Source: Bretschneidera sinensis (taxonomy: Eukaryota; Streptophyta; Magnoliopsida; Brassicales; Akaniaceae). From it: DNA of 64,000 bases. Under the pieces are notes generated by a model. It did not search any database, had not been told where the DNA came from, and worked only from the letters and a program-made list of their open reading frames with translations. Of this stretch, positions 35,638-47,623 are shown one piece after another (positions within the stretch are counted from its first letter, which is position 1; each line of letters starts with the position of its first letter). The translations under genes were made by a program, and so were the position numbers. Location of the stretch: assembly GCA_023935145.1 (NCBI GenBank), contig CM043699.1, forward strand, positions 113,131,036 to 113,195,035. The letters are read 5' to 3'.

Positions 35638-37371
35638 CACTGAGGCCATTGAGTTTGGAGCCTCATTTTCAGCACCACAATGAGGCCATCAGTGAGAGTG
35701 GTGCATCGTCTGGCTGAAGACGTAAAACTTAGCACTCATGGGAGGCACCCCAAAGCATATCCTTTTTATTTGTTTATTTTTTTTCTTTTCTTTTCATAAT
35801 TCTTTTTCGTGTTTATTATTAGTATTTTGCTGTTTTCCAATTTTACTTTCGTGTTTCTTTTTCAGGGACAAATATGCGAAGCAATTCAAATGGTGGTGCA
35901 CAATTTTTAGCTTCTGTGCACTTTTGGCTAACAAAGGGAGTTTCTTTTCCTTTTTCTTTCACATTGAGGTCAATGCAATGTTTAGGTTGGGGGTGGAGGA
36001 AACACATTTCTTTCCTTTTTCCATTGAACTGCTTGGTGTCACTTTCCTACGTTTTGTTTGTTAGGATAATTTTTTTAAAGAAAAAGTTTGTTTTTAGCAT
36101 GCTTTGTGTTAGCCTTGGAGTTATTCACATGTCAATGATATGACCTTAATTGAGATAGCATATAGCACTTAGAAGAAATTAAATCTTGCTTCGGTTTGAA
36201 ATTAATTTAAGTATCAATCTTGATTTGGTTAGAGACTCTAGCTTGTGGTAAGATTGTATGATTAATCGTAAGCATTTAGAAAAGTTTTATGTGTGATTAT
36301 TTTGTGAATATTTTTGCGGTCTCAGCAAGCTCTAGAACTTACTTGATAACCACTTGAGGCGAATTCCTAGAATGCACATTACTTAGGATATGATGTAGGC
36401 CATTTTTGAACCGTTTGAGCCTTTCAAACCTACCCTTGCGATATATATCACTAGTCACCTATTTGAGCCTTTTTCTTGAAAACGAAGTTGAGCCTGGTTT
36501 CTTTCAAAAACCCATTCACTTACCCTTATAAGCCTAAAGAGAATATTTTATCCTTACCTCTCTCTTAAGAAGAACTTAACTATACACATGTTGTGAGAAG
36601 TACTTAAAATGAGTAAGGGTGGAAATATGAAAAAATATCACTATCACAACCCAAGTACATTAAAGGAGATAAGTTGGGGGTTGTGGAAAAGAAAGAAATA
36701 AAAAAAGAGGTGAATGGTCTTTTATGCCAAAATACAAAAGAAAATAAAAACAAATGGTGATTTGTTGAGAAAACAATCCTCGAAAAAAAAATAAAAATAA
36801 AAATGGTTGGAAGAGTTGGGTACTGAAGTAAGGTTATCCAGTGCTTAAAGAACTATGTTCAAAACTAAGAGATTAAGTTCTTTTACTTTTGAATTCTTCC
36901 CATTCTTTCTTAGCCTTTACCTTAACCAAACGTTACAAGCTTATTAAAAACCTATTGATCCAATGTAATGTGATTTTTCTACAATAGTGGAGAGTGGTTT
37001 GAAATGTAAGCTTATGGAGCTTGTTTTTGTGATTGATGTCACGCGATTGATTTTTTTCTAGAGGCCAAGACTTGTATTCATGAATATTGTGCATAAAATC
37101 ATCCAGATGTTCAGATTAATGAATTGTGGTAAGACGGATGTTAAGAGTCAATAACGATTTTAAGATTGATGTTTGAATTATTTTTGGATTTGAGTGAAAT
37201 TTAATGATTCTATATGCTATATGTTACGCATGATTTTTGAGACAAAGATTTTTGAATCACTCTTGTTTAACACTAGCATTGTTGTATTTTGCATTAATTT
37301 CTAAATAAAGAACTCATTTCATGTCTTTCGCTTGAATTGCTAGGGACTAGCAATAAGCTAGTTGGGGGTTG
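35638..37371 (+). other. D2 noncoding 3' region and polypurine tract
   Basis: This is about 1.7 kb with T-rich stretches and no supportable gene where RT and integrase would be expected. It is collinear with the D1 3' region (23797-25400, opposite strand). The polypurine tract gttgggggttg at 37361-37371 abuts the 3' LTR. A second similar purine tract (agttgggggttgtggaaaag) lies near 36672-36691. Confidence 0.75.
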
Positions 37372-39325
37372 TGATAAGAGTCATAAAATGCATCTAAACA
37401 ATACTTAATTGTTAACACTTTAGGGTTAATCTCGGTCGTAATCGCACTTTTAAATGTTGATAACTCTAAAGTGTTATTCATAAATCATTGACTTAATTCG
37501 ATGCATTTTCAGGTGCGTTGAGTACAAAAGAGATGATAAAGCGATCCATGTTTAAAGCACCAAAAGATCTTGGGTGTCGGTGCTCGTTTTTGTCCAAGGT
37601 TTAGACATTTTCAAAAATGATTTAAAGATGATTAAAAGTCTAAACCAAGGTTGGAGCAATAAAGTACATTGAGTTGAAAGACTGCACACAAGTGTGTGCA
37701 TCACTTTGGAACAAGTTAAGGGTAGGCACACTAGTGTGTGCACTTCTGCATACAAGCTGAAAGAGTTTCACTAAATTGCCAGAATTTCCCGTACAGATCA
37801 ATCAAATTTGCAGATTAAACTGTATTGATGTAGGAAGAACCAGGAGATGAACCATATATTCTTAGAAAGATCCGGAAGTTTATTTTCTGGAGAATTTTAC
37901 GGTTCGGAAAAAGAATTTTTCTAGTGAAAGTTATGGCAGTTTTAGCGGAAACAGTTCAGGCCTCCAGAACAATGCCCAGCGCCTCACCTCTCACTATCCA
38001 GCGCCCCAGCGCCCAGGAAAACAAGAACCAGCACCTAGGCGCCCATGAACCAGCGCCCCAGCACCCAGGAAAACAAGAACCAGCGCCTAGGCGCCCATGA
38101 ACCAGCGCCCCAGCGCCCAGGCAAACAAGAGTGAGCGCCTAGGCGCCCATGAACCAGCACTGCGCCCCTCAGCCATCAGCGCCGCGCCCCTCACCAACTA
38201 ACGCTGCACCTTTACTTTCCAGCGCCCAGGCGCACGCTCAGACAAAGCCAGCAGCGCGCACATGCTGCTGGACCACCTTCACGTTCCAGCCTTCACTTTC
38301 CAGCAGTGCGCACATGGACTCCAATTCAGACTCAAATTAAGGCTGTGCAAAGACAGCTCTCCCTCGTGGGCTATAAATATATGCTTAAGGTTTGCAGCCG
38401 GGGGAGAGAGCTCGATGAGAAAAAAGGACAATTTTTTATAGATACAAATTAGAGAAGTTTTTAGCATTCTGTTTAAGTTTTCGTGAGTTGGAAATCAAGG
38501 AGAGAACATCCACATTGTTCTTCCACCTTGAGCTCCATGGCCAAGAAATCAAGGGGAGAACATCTATATTGTTTTTCCACCTTGAGTTTCATGGCTAACT
38601 AATCATCAAACAAGGGAAAGGGATGAATCGTTAGGGTTTTATTGTTCCTTATTTCCTGTTTTTGATTCATTTGTATGGACTTATTGTTAAAACTTTGTCT
38701 ATGATTTACTCTTTGATTAATTAAGAAGGATTTGGGTTCATGTGATAGCTGTATTCTATATTCTTCTTCTTTTAGTTTCTCTCAATCCGGTGATTGCATC
38801 CTTCTACTCCACATAAGTCTAGTCAAGCTCTTCTTATGTCAAGTTGTTTGGATGTAATTGATTTCGGTATATTTATCTTATAGATCAGCCATTATTGTGA
38901 TATCATTATTGCAATATATTGTCGTTTCTTGCTAATCTATAAGATAAATCATATGTGCTTGAATTGAAATCAAAGAGTAATTTGTAGCAATATATTAGAG
39001 ATATAAATGTGCTTGATTGAATACTTTCCGATTGCCTGTTTAGGATGTGAAACTTGCAATCGAGATAAAAATTTGAATCAAGAGTGGAAATAGGGAACGA
39101 ACCTAAGGAGGATTCCCGGAACCTTGTTATTTCTTATTTATATTCTTCGTTATATTCACACAACTCTTTTACACAATATTGCATTATCAAAACTCATATT
39201 CTCTCACCTAATCATTGTCGTTAGTGTTAAAGTTTATACCTTCTTTCGTAATTAACTTGTTTCCCTGTGGAATCGACACCCCAAAACTATACTACAATAA
39301 CCGTGTTATACTTTGGGCGTAATCA
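37372..39325 (+). repeat. D2 3' LTR
   Basis: 1954 bp, TGAT...ATCA, followed by the aggtt target duplication. It is 20 bp shorter than the 5' LTR. Its minisatellite (about 37973-38316) has three 52-bp units and one 72-bp unit instead of two and two, which accounts exactly for the difference. TATA box at 38372-38382; actatactacaa at 39287-39298. Confidence 0.9.
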
Positions 39326-41103
39326 AGGTTCCACAAGCTGCTGACAACATTCTAATAGATCAAGTAGTTCAGGAAATACCACAAGTTCCTGAACAACCAG
39401 TTGAACCACAAGCTCCCCTGGGAGACATTGGTACAACATTAAGAAAATCTACTAGAGCCAAGAGATCAACAATTCCTAGTGATTACATTGTGTATCTACA
39501 AGAATTTGACTATAATTTTGGAGCAGAAAATGATCCTAAAACTTTTTCACAGGCCATGAGTTGTAAAGGGTCAACCTTGTGGCATGATGCCATGAAGGAA
39601 GAGATGAATTCCATGAAAAGCAACGGAGTCTGGGATCTTGTAGAGTTGCCTAATGGGGCGAAAGCCATTGATTGCAAATGGGTCTTTAAGACTAAGAAAG
39701 ATACATTAGGCAACATTGAGAGATACAAAGTGAGACTCGTTTCTAAAGGATTTACTCAAAAAGAAGGAATCGATTACACGGAGACTTTCTCTTCTGTATC
39801 TAAGAAAGATTCTCTTCGTATTATTTTGGCATTAGTTGCTCATTTTGACCTTGAGCTGCAACAAATGGATGTGAAAACTGCATTTCTTAATGGAGATTTG
39901 GATGAGGAGGTTTATATGAAACAACTTAAAAGTTTCTCCTCTAATGATGGTGAGCATTTGGTTTGCAAGCTTAAGAAATCCATATATGGTTTAAAACAAG
40001 CCTCCTGTCAATGGTATTTTAAATTCAATGAAGTAATTTCTTCATTCAGTTTTGTTGAAAACCCCATGGATCAATGTATATACTAGAAGGTCAGTGGGTG
40101 TAAAATTTGTTTTCTTGTTTTATATGTGGATGATATTTTATTTGCAACCAATGATAAGGGCTTGCTGCATGAGGTGAAACAATTTCTCTCTAAAAATTTT
40201 GATATTAAAGATATGGGTGAGGCATCTTATGTCATTGGCATTGAGATTCATAGAGATAGACCTCGAGGTATTTTAGGTCTGTCACAAGAAACCTATATCA
40301 ACAAAGTTTTAGAGAGATTTCGGATGATAGATTGTTCACCAAGTGTAGCTCCCATTGTGAAGGGTGATAGGTTCAATTTGAACCAATGCTCGAAGAACGA
40401 TTTTGAGAGGGAATCCATGAAGAACATTCCATATGCTTCTGCAGTTGAAAGCCTTATGTTTGCTCAGGTCTGTACTAGACCTGACATCGCATTTGTTGTA
40501 GGGATGCTAGGGTGATATCAGAGTAACCCAGGTATAGACCACTGGAGAGCTGCAAAGAAAGTAATGAGGTATCTTCAAGGAACTAAAGACTACAAGCTTA
40601 TATATAGATAGACGGAAAATCTGGATGTGATTGGCTATTCTGATTCAGACTTTGCTGGCTGTGTTGATTCACGTAAATCAACATTAGGGTACATTTTTCT
40701 GATGGCCAGTGGAGCTGTTTCTTGGAGGAGTGTCAAGCAGACATTGACTGCTACTTCTACTATGGAAACCGAGTTCGTCTCCTGTTTTGAGGCCACTTCA
40801 CATGGTGTATGGCTTAGGAGTTTCATTTCTGGGCTTAGAATCATGGATTCTATATCTAGACCATTGAGAATTTTCTGCGATAATTCAGTTGCTGTCTTTA
40901 TGGCTAAGAACAATTAAAGTGGATGTCAAAGTAAACACATCGACATTAAGTATTTAGCCATAAGAGAGGGTGTAAAAGAAAAGAAAGTGGTCATTGAACA
41001 CATTAGCAATGAATTGATGATCGCTGATCCTTTGACTAAAGGCATGCCACCTCTAAAATTCAAGGATCATGTAGAGAAAATGGGACTTGGTTCCACTTTG
41101 TAA

Positions 41104-41399
41104 GTGTATACATACAGTTTATTAATGAAACTCTTACATATTTAGATGTTTTCTCATATCCATGTGCACCTTAATTTCTTTGAGAAAATTCATCTGTAAA
41201 GGACCAAGAATAAACATAGGGTTTTTTCATTAAGAAATGTTACCACATGAAGAATAATACTTGAGGAACTAAATGCATCGTAATACATGGAAGGTAATAC
41301 TCACTCTTAGAGGACTTATCGCCATGATTCATGTATTTACCTCTTAAAAATACATCAATGGGTTTAAGTTAGGTTAAATATATTGACCAAGTGGGAGAA
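41104..41399 (+). other. Copia C copy 2 noncoding 3' region and polypurine tract
   Basis: About 296 bases between the pol stop and the LTR, ending in aagtgggaga. It is nearly identical to 54410-54705 and 47328-47623. No gene is visible. Confidence 0.65.
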
Positions 41400-42100
41400 T
41401 GTAATAAATTCATGATGGTCATTAAGTGGAGGCCATTTCAATATAGTGGAGTCAATTGTGGCCATTAAGTTAAGGCTATTAAGCTCCACAAAGAATTAAT
41501 TGTGGCTAAATAAATTCAAGCATTAATTGTGGTAATTAAGTGGAGGTAGATGTAATAAATTCGCATTAATTGTGGCAATTAAATGGAGGTAGTTGTAATA
41601 AATTCAAGCATTAATTGTGGCAATTAAGTTGAGGCAATTATGCTCCACTAAGAATTATTTGTGGCAAAATTAATTAAATTATTCTTAGTGCATTTCTCCT
41701 ATAAATAGGATAACCATAGAGCATATGAAGAGTTAGAGTGTTAGAGAGAAAACACAAGGTGTATGCTTAAGGTATGTTGGTTCATATTCTCAATGGTTGT
41801 ATTGAGAGTATAAGGTATATGTAACCAACCTATATATGGTCCATGTTTAACCCTTTGGCCATCCATTGATTGTGGTAACAAGCGTATGGAATACAGACGG
41901 ACGGACGTTCTTGATGGAAGAACATGTATAAATACAAGTTTGGTCCCTAGACTCGGGATTATTCATTTTTCTTTCATACACCATCAATTGAAGAGAGTTA
42001 TGAGAGTCTAGAAGAACCAATATCGAGAGAATAACGGATTGTGTAAGTGAAAAGCTTCAATAACTTGAGGTATGTTTACGGTCTTTATAATTCCGCATTT
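41400..42100 (+). mobile_element. Copia C LTR, 3'-truncated (copy 2, right)
   Basis: Starts TGTAATAAATTC and carries two extra 45-bp repeat units near 41520-41640. It stops at ttccgcattt, about 70 bases short of the full LTR, and joins LINE A3 at a few shared bases. The full LTR is seen at 47624-48333. Confidence 0.8.
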
Positions 42101-44837
42101 TAAATTGTCTTGTGTGCTCAATGATTCTATACTTGCTATGCATCTTTTGCATTTGCTAAGGATAAATTACAAGTGCGTAGGTCCTTGGTTAATTGGAGGC
42201 GATTTTAATGTTGTGTCTAATTAGAGATAAATCGCGGGTATCATGGCTCCAAAAAGGTCATAAGAATAATAAGTTCTTTCATGCATCTCTCAAAGAGAAA
42301 CAAATTAGAAAAAAAATTAAAATTAAAAGGGATAATGGATCTTATATTTCGGATGATAAATGAGATTGGGAATGTAGCTTGTGACTACTATCAAAATCTA
42401 TTTACGGCAGTATGCATGAGCTCTAATAATCATGATCTTCTTTATTGCATTCCTAAATTCATTTCAGACGAAGAAAATACTGAATTATGCAAATTACCAC
42501 AAGAAGATGAAATCAAAAAATACTGAATTATGCAAATTACCACAAGAAGATGAAATCGAAAAAGCGGCTTATGATCTAAATCTGGACAGTGCCCCTGACG
42601 TGGATGGATTTAATGGACATTTCTTTTGCGGCTGTTGGGATATTATTCATGATGATGTAGTAAGGGTTGTTCAGGATTTATTCATAGGTGGATATTTTCC
42701 TAGATCATATACGGCCACTAACCTAATTTTAATTCTTAAGGTTGAGAATCTTACTTCCTTATCGGACTTGCACCCTATAAGTCTATGTACATTTATGTAC
42801 AAGATTTTATTTAAAATACTTACCTCTAGACTTGCACTGCTACTACACCTATTCATCTCAAATGAACAAATAGATGAAAGGAAGAAGTATACACAAAAAT
42901 ATTTGCTTGGCACACTAAATGGTTCAAGACATTAATAATAAAGTACGGGGGTTCTAATATCATCTTCAAAGTTGATATGTCAAAAGCATATAACCGTGTA
43001 GATTGGGCTTTCTTGTTAAGTGTGCTTCGTAAATTAGGATTTTGGGATAAATGGTGTGAGTACATATTAAAGTACCTTGGTGGTTCGTTTGGCTTTTTCC
43101 AATCCTCCTGTGGTCTCCGTCAAAGAGATCCTTTGTCTCCTTTATTATTTAACATTGCGGAGGAAGTTTTCTTTAGAAATTTTAATGAATGGGTGGAAAA
43201 AGGTCTAATAGGAAGGTATAAGGTTTCAGGTCGAGTCCTAGGTATCACACACCTTTTGTACACAGATGACATGCTATTGTTTTTAAATGGTAGAAAAAAT
43301 TCTGTTAAGGCTTGTTGTATGCTCCTTAAAACTTATAAGGATATTTTGGGTCAAAGAATAAACTGGTCTAAAACCTCGTTTATTGCTAGTACCAATTGTA
43401 GTTCTTTGCGAATTGCTAGATTAAGAAATAGTCGGGTCTTAAGTGTAACCTACTACCTATTGCCTACTTGGGTCTACCTTTATTTTAAAGGCAGGAGTTT
43501 TAAAAGATACTTTGTTGCTTTACAAGAAAAAATCCAAAAACGATTAGCTTCATTGAAGACAAAATTCCTTTTGGTAGCTGGAAAGTTAACACTAATTAAA
43601 AGTGTTCTTAGTTCCATCCCTATACATACACTAGTTATTATTGCTCCTCCGAAAGGGGCCCTTCAAAAGTTGGAACTCTTTATGGAGCTATTTCATGAGA
43701 AACAAATATGGTGAACAAATTGAGGCCATGCACTGTCCTTGGTTTAATTCCAAAATTTGGAAATATATTTCTCCAATTGTCATTCATTTGAAAACCAATT
43801 CAACTTGGGTGCTTGGTAATGGTAATATAAATTTTTGGAATGAAATCAAACCTAGTGGCATTCTTCCTTTTGAGTCATGTTCTTTTAAAGAAGTTGTTAA
43901 AGATAATTCTAAAATGGATCAATTAAAATTTGAGTTTCCTTCCTTTTATGAAGCGGCAAAAAAAGTTCATCTTAATGAAAACCAAGACAAATTAGTTTGG
44001 AATCATTCTTCTTCAGGTTTGTTTTCTACAAAGGAGTATGGGTCTTTTATGAGATCAAAAATCTTAAGTTTAGATAGCAAAAAAACAAAGGATCAAATGG
44101 ATACCTTTAAAGGTATCATGTTTTATCAAAAAATCTGGTTCCTTTCAATCATTGATCACGATTGTCCTCTTGATTGGATATTGTTAAAATTTACACTTTT
44201 CTATGGGGTTGTTGGCACATATGGCATATGAGAAATGAATGCTGGCAGGACGGCAAAGCAATATGCCCAACTATCCTAATTAGTAGAATAAGAGATGGTC
44301 TTTTAGATAGCAGTGCTATCATCCATCCGAAATCAAATATTTCCTTTTGGTTTTAAAGCAATTCCTCTCAAATTTAAAAAAGAAATTTGGGTCAGATGGA
44401 ATCATTTACTTAAAGGAAAAATCAAACTTAATTTGGATGGTTCTTGTTCCTCAAAAGGGAGCGCTGGTGGTGGTGTTTTTAGCGCTGCTAATGCTTTTTT
44501 GTTGACATATTCTTACTCATTTGATAATTGCTTGAGCAGTCGTTCTGAGGCGAATGCCTCTCTTATTGGTTTACAAATCATGTGTGAGTTGAACATAAAA
44601 GTTGATGTTGAATGTGACTCTAAACTCTTGGTTCAATTTATCTTAAGAAAAATAGTTTGTCTATGGGATTTGAAATATATCATCCGTGATATAGAGCATC
44701 TTATACCTCGAGGCACCATCATACAACATTTGTACAGGAAAGCTAGTTGTGTTGCTGACTCTCTTGCAAAATGGGGTCCTTCTCATGGAGATCAAAAGAT
44801 ATATGGTCCACTGAAGATCTACCGAAAGCAAGTATAG
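42101..44837 (+). pseudogene. LINE A3 ORF2, broken
   Basis: It retains GGDFNV near 42200 and the RT with KAYNRVDW near 42983. At RDPLSPLLFN the preceding residues read CGLRQ, where A2 has RGLRQ. The box LLYTDDMLLF is near 43253, and RNase H is at about 44420-44790. Frameshifts come from the 43-bp duplication. The third RNase H region reads DVECDS, one codon shorter than in the other copies. The zf-RVT region is deleted near 44128. Confidence 0.8.
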
Positions 44838-45024
44838 ATGCTTTAAATCTTGATAACTCAAAATTGTAAACATATATGAAAATGTAATTGGTTTATGTAC
44901 TTTTTTTTCATAGGGTAAGGTATAGGATTCTCCAAGTCTGTTTGGGTATGGACCCTATTATCCCGGTTTGTATGTATAATTTTTTCATATTAATAAAATT
45001 TTGTTTTTTTTTATAAAAAAAAAA
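42101..45024 (+). mobile_element. LINE A copy A3 (5'-deleted)
   Basis: This copy begins inside the endonuclease region (taaattgtcttgtgtgctc) and ends with the T-run/A-run at the common P450 flank position. It shares the 599-bp endonuclease deletion with A2 and A4 and the 43-bp tandem duplication (42478-42563) with A2 only. A tract around 43338-43455 looks like A1 instead. Confidence 0.85.
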
Positions 45025-46485
45025 GACTCATCATAATTGGCTGTGGTGCATTACTTTGACCAAAACTATAACATTCCTTTTTTCTAATTTCTTCTCGTCT
45101 CAACAAATGCTCCAGTGTTTCAAAATGGAATACAGCCTCAAATGAACATGGTACGTTCGTATTATTTCATGTTCAATAATCTCAATATTTCTCTACAAAA
45201 AAATAATTCTTAATATTTCAGACTTTTAGGTGTGACTCAAAACCTATTTTATCTCAGTCTGCGGCTTATTTCCCTGGTAATGCTTTTGGCCTTTATTTTC
45301 AACCATTTACACCAAGCCGGAAAAAATCACTAATTTAATTATTTGTCCTCAAATCATGTTTGAGTAGAACATGAATATTATAACCTACCTCAATTTCTTC
45401 CAATACAAAACAACTCTCTTTATTAATAAAAGAATTAATGACTTGATGATTCGATCGCAAATTCCAGAGACCAAGTGTTTTGACAGGATATAATAACAAA
45501 TGAGTCCAACGCTACTTTTTTAGATAAAATTGGCAGGTAAATAGGTTATCTCACATATCTTCTTAGAAATTGAGCATTGGACCCAGCACACAGAATAAAT
45601 CTGAATTAGTCCTCACCGCACCTACTTTGGAGGCAAAGCTAAAGACCAATCTACACTCTATGCAATGAAAACATATGTTTAACATTAATAAACTCATATG
45701 AATAGACTTGAACCCAAACATTTCTAAAAAAAAAAATGAACGAGCACTTATCATTGAACGAGCGCTTATTGACAGTCAAATGCTACTGATTAATTAGGAC
45801 TCAAATATGGTCTATATTTTGGAACAGTATTATTTATTTGTTTGTTAAAACAAGTTATCATTATTCGATACAGTGATTGGGAGATCTTGACCGTGATTTT
45901 TGCTAAATCACGTCAATTCTTATCATGGGTCAATTTATATTTGGAATAAAATCTCAGAAGACAATAAAAAAAAAAAAAAAAAATCAGAATTATACAAACC
46001 TACCACAACCACAATTATTGAGATTATTCCACATTGATATGAACTTGCGTGCACATGCATATGAGAGGTGGCCTGCCTTGACATTAGCATCTGTTTGTTT
46101 GTTGAGCTTTACCAAATGGAAATAACTTTACCAGAATCATTAGTATTTTACTCTTGTTTCTGCTTCCTGATTGAATTAATTTATGTAATTTTGCTAGAAA
46201 TTGTCTGGTTTGGTATTTTTGGAGAAATTATTAGGTGGGTCAGGTCTATCATATCAGTCATAAATTTGACCTGTTAACTTGTGTCATGTTGAGGCACATA
46301 TAACCTTGGTTAACCATAACCCGCTTAGTTGATTCAGAAAAATATACTCATTTTACTGATGTGAGGCAAATTGATAAGTTGGATCTATACAGTTGACGTG
46401 GTAGGCCCCAATTAATTGAGAATTTCTCTCATTTTTGGAGTATGTATAGCATTCTAACCATTTTGTCATGTTATATTTTTAAAAA
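45025..46485 (+). repeat. P450-associated flank, copy B3 (noncoding)
   Basis: Collinear with B1 and B2, and retains the segment (about 45893-45990) that B2 lost. It includes an A-run of about 18 at 45967-45983. No coding sequence is supported before the P450 exon. Confidence 0.65.
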
Positions 46486-46489
46486 AACC

Positions 46490-47166
46490 AGAACAATCTG
46501 AAGTTGCAGCCAATAAAAAACCCTGGGGAGCTATTTGAATGGGAAGACATACAAAAGATGAAGTTTTCTTGGAATGTAATGTATGAAGTGATGAGACTCA
46601 CACTGCTGCTTCAGGGAACTTTCAGAGAGGCTTTAACTGATTTTACATATGCTGGTTATAACATTCCAAAAGGCTGGAAGGTATGTGATATTACCATTTC
46701 TAATATTTTTTATCTGAGTCCGAGTCATTTTCAGTGTCCATGGGATCAATGTCCTGGTCAATGGATGTCTTATGAGCAAGATCTATGACATGACATCCAA
46801 CGATAAGGGCATTGGTCTTCCAATCATAGAAGAGGATTGTATCTTATTTTTGCTATTTTTAAAATCTTGCAGATTTATTGGACACTTAGTACAACGAACA
46901 AGAACCCAGAATACTTTTCAAACCCAGAAAAATTTGTTCCATCAAGATATGAGGAAGGAAACACTTTCCCTCCTTTCACATTTGTACCTTTTGGAGGAGG
47001 ACCAAGAATGTGCCCAGGAAAAGAGTATGCTCGGTTAGCAATACTCACTTTTGTGCACAATGTGGTGAACAAGTTTAAGTGGGAGTTGTTGAATCATAAG
47101 GAAAAGATTATTGGTGATATGATGCCAACTCCAGAGAAAAGATTAGTATTAAACAATTTTTATTAG
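46490..47166 (+). pseudogene. CYP716-like cytochrome P450, last two exons (copy B3)
   Basis: Same structure as B2: exon 1 about 46490-46680, intron 46681-46872 (192 bases, gtatgtg...ttgcag), exon 2 46873-47166 with [13 protein letters not shown] and a stop. An extra G in ccctgggg near 46525 shifts the start of exon 1 relative to B2. Exon 2 is intact and differs from B2 at a few codons, such as FVPSR for FDPSR. It has no N-terminal exons, so it is a fragment of a triterpene-oxidase-like P450 and not a working gene. Confidence 0.85.
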
Positions 47167-47193
47167 CTTCTGAAAGTCCATACTTTGAACAAC

Positions 47194-47623
47194 ATGTAAA
47201 AGAAAATAAAGTGACCATTGAACACATTAGTACTGAATTGATGATCGCTGATCCTTTGACTAAAGACATGCCACCTCTGAAATTCAAGAATCATGTAGAG
47301 ACAATGGGACTTGGTTCCACTTTGTAAGTGTATACATACAGTTTATTAATGAAACTCTTACATATTTAGATGTTTTCTCATATTCATGTGCACCTTAATT
47401 TCTTTAAGAAAATTCATCTGTAAATGACCAAGAATAAACATAGGGTTTATTCATTAAGAAATGTTACCACATGAAGAATAATACTTGAGGAACTAAATGC
47501 ATCGTAATACATGGAAGGTAATACTCACTCTTAGAGGACTTATCGCCATGATTCATGTATTTACTTATTAAAAATACATCAATGGGTTTAAGTTAGGTTA
47601 AACATATGGACCAAGTGGGAGAT
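47194..47623 (+). pseudogene. Copia C RNase H tail and 3' noncoding region (second junction copy)
   Basis: The P450 3' flank tttgaacaac is joined to the same internal copia base as at 22266/22267. The pol stop TAA is at 47325-47327, and a polypurine tract ends at 47623. The reuse of one junction shows that it was copied by duplication. Confidence 0.8.

Larger units (their letters stand above)
30690..39325 (+). mobile_element. Gypsy element D2 (Athila-like, gag-protease only), young insertion
   Basis: An LTR-to-LTR insertion of 8636 bp in copia C copy 2, flanked by the perfect 5-bp target duplication aggtt (30685-30689 and 39326-39330). 5' LTR 30690-32663, primer site 32669-32686, gag-protease frame 32992-35637, noncoding 3' region, polypurine tract 37361-37371, 3' LTR 37372-39325. 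RT, RNase H and integrase are wholly absent, so it must have moved with help from another element. The LTRs are close to identical outside their minisatellite (one difference in the first 150 bases), so the insertion is recent. It belongs to the same family as D1. Confidence 0.93.
29463..41103 (+). pseudogene. Copia C copy 2 pol (integrase, RT, RNase H), split by D2
   Basis: The part 29463-30689 encodes the integrase: zinc-binding HRRLGHIS...CVDCIKGK, then FIDDYSRYMY and SDRGVEYYG. The first catalytic position reads HTNIC, where copy 3 has HTDIC. Then SGYFVGYAERSKG follows. After the D2 insertion and its duplicated aggtt, 39331-41103 encodes the pre-RT linker, WHDAMKEEMNSM, the RT box YVDDILFAT near 40120, SLMFAQVCTRPDIA, and RNase H with GYSDSDFAG. 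Stops occur near 30141, 30309, 40083, 40513, 40608 and 40915. Gag and protease were lost in the 5' deletion. It cannot be active. Confidence 0.85.

Noticed and set aside
35738..36143. Phe-rich open frames in the D2 3' region
   Set aside because: They come from T-rich noncoding sequence, and the homologous D1 stretch keeps no comparable frame. No domain is visible.
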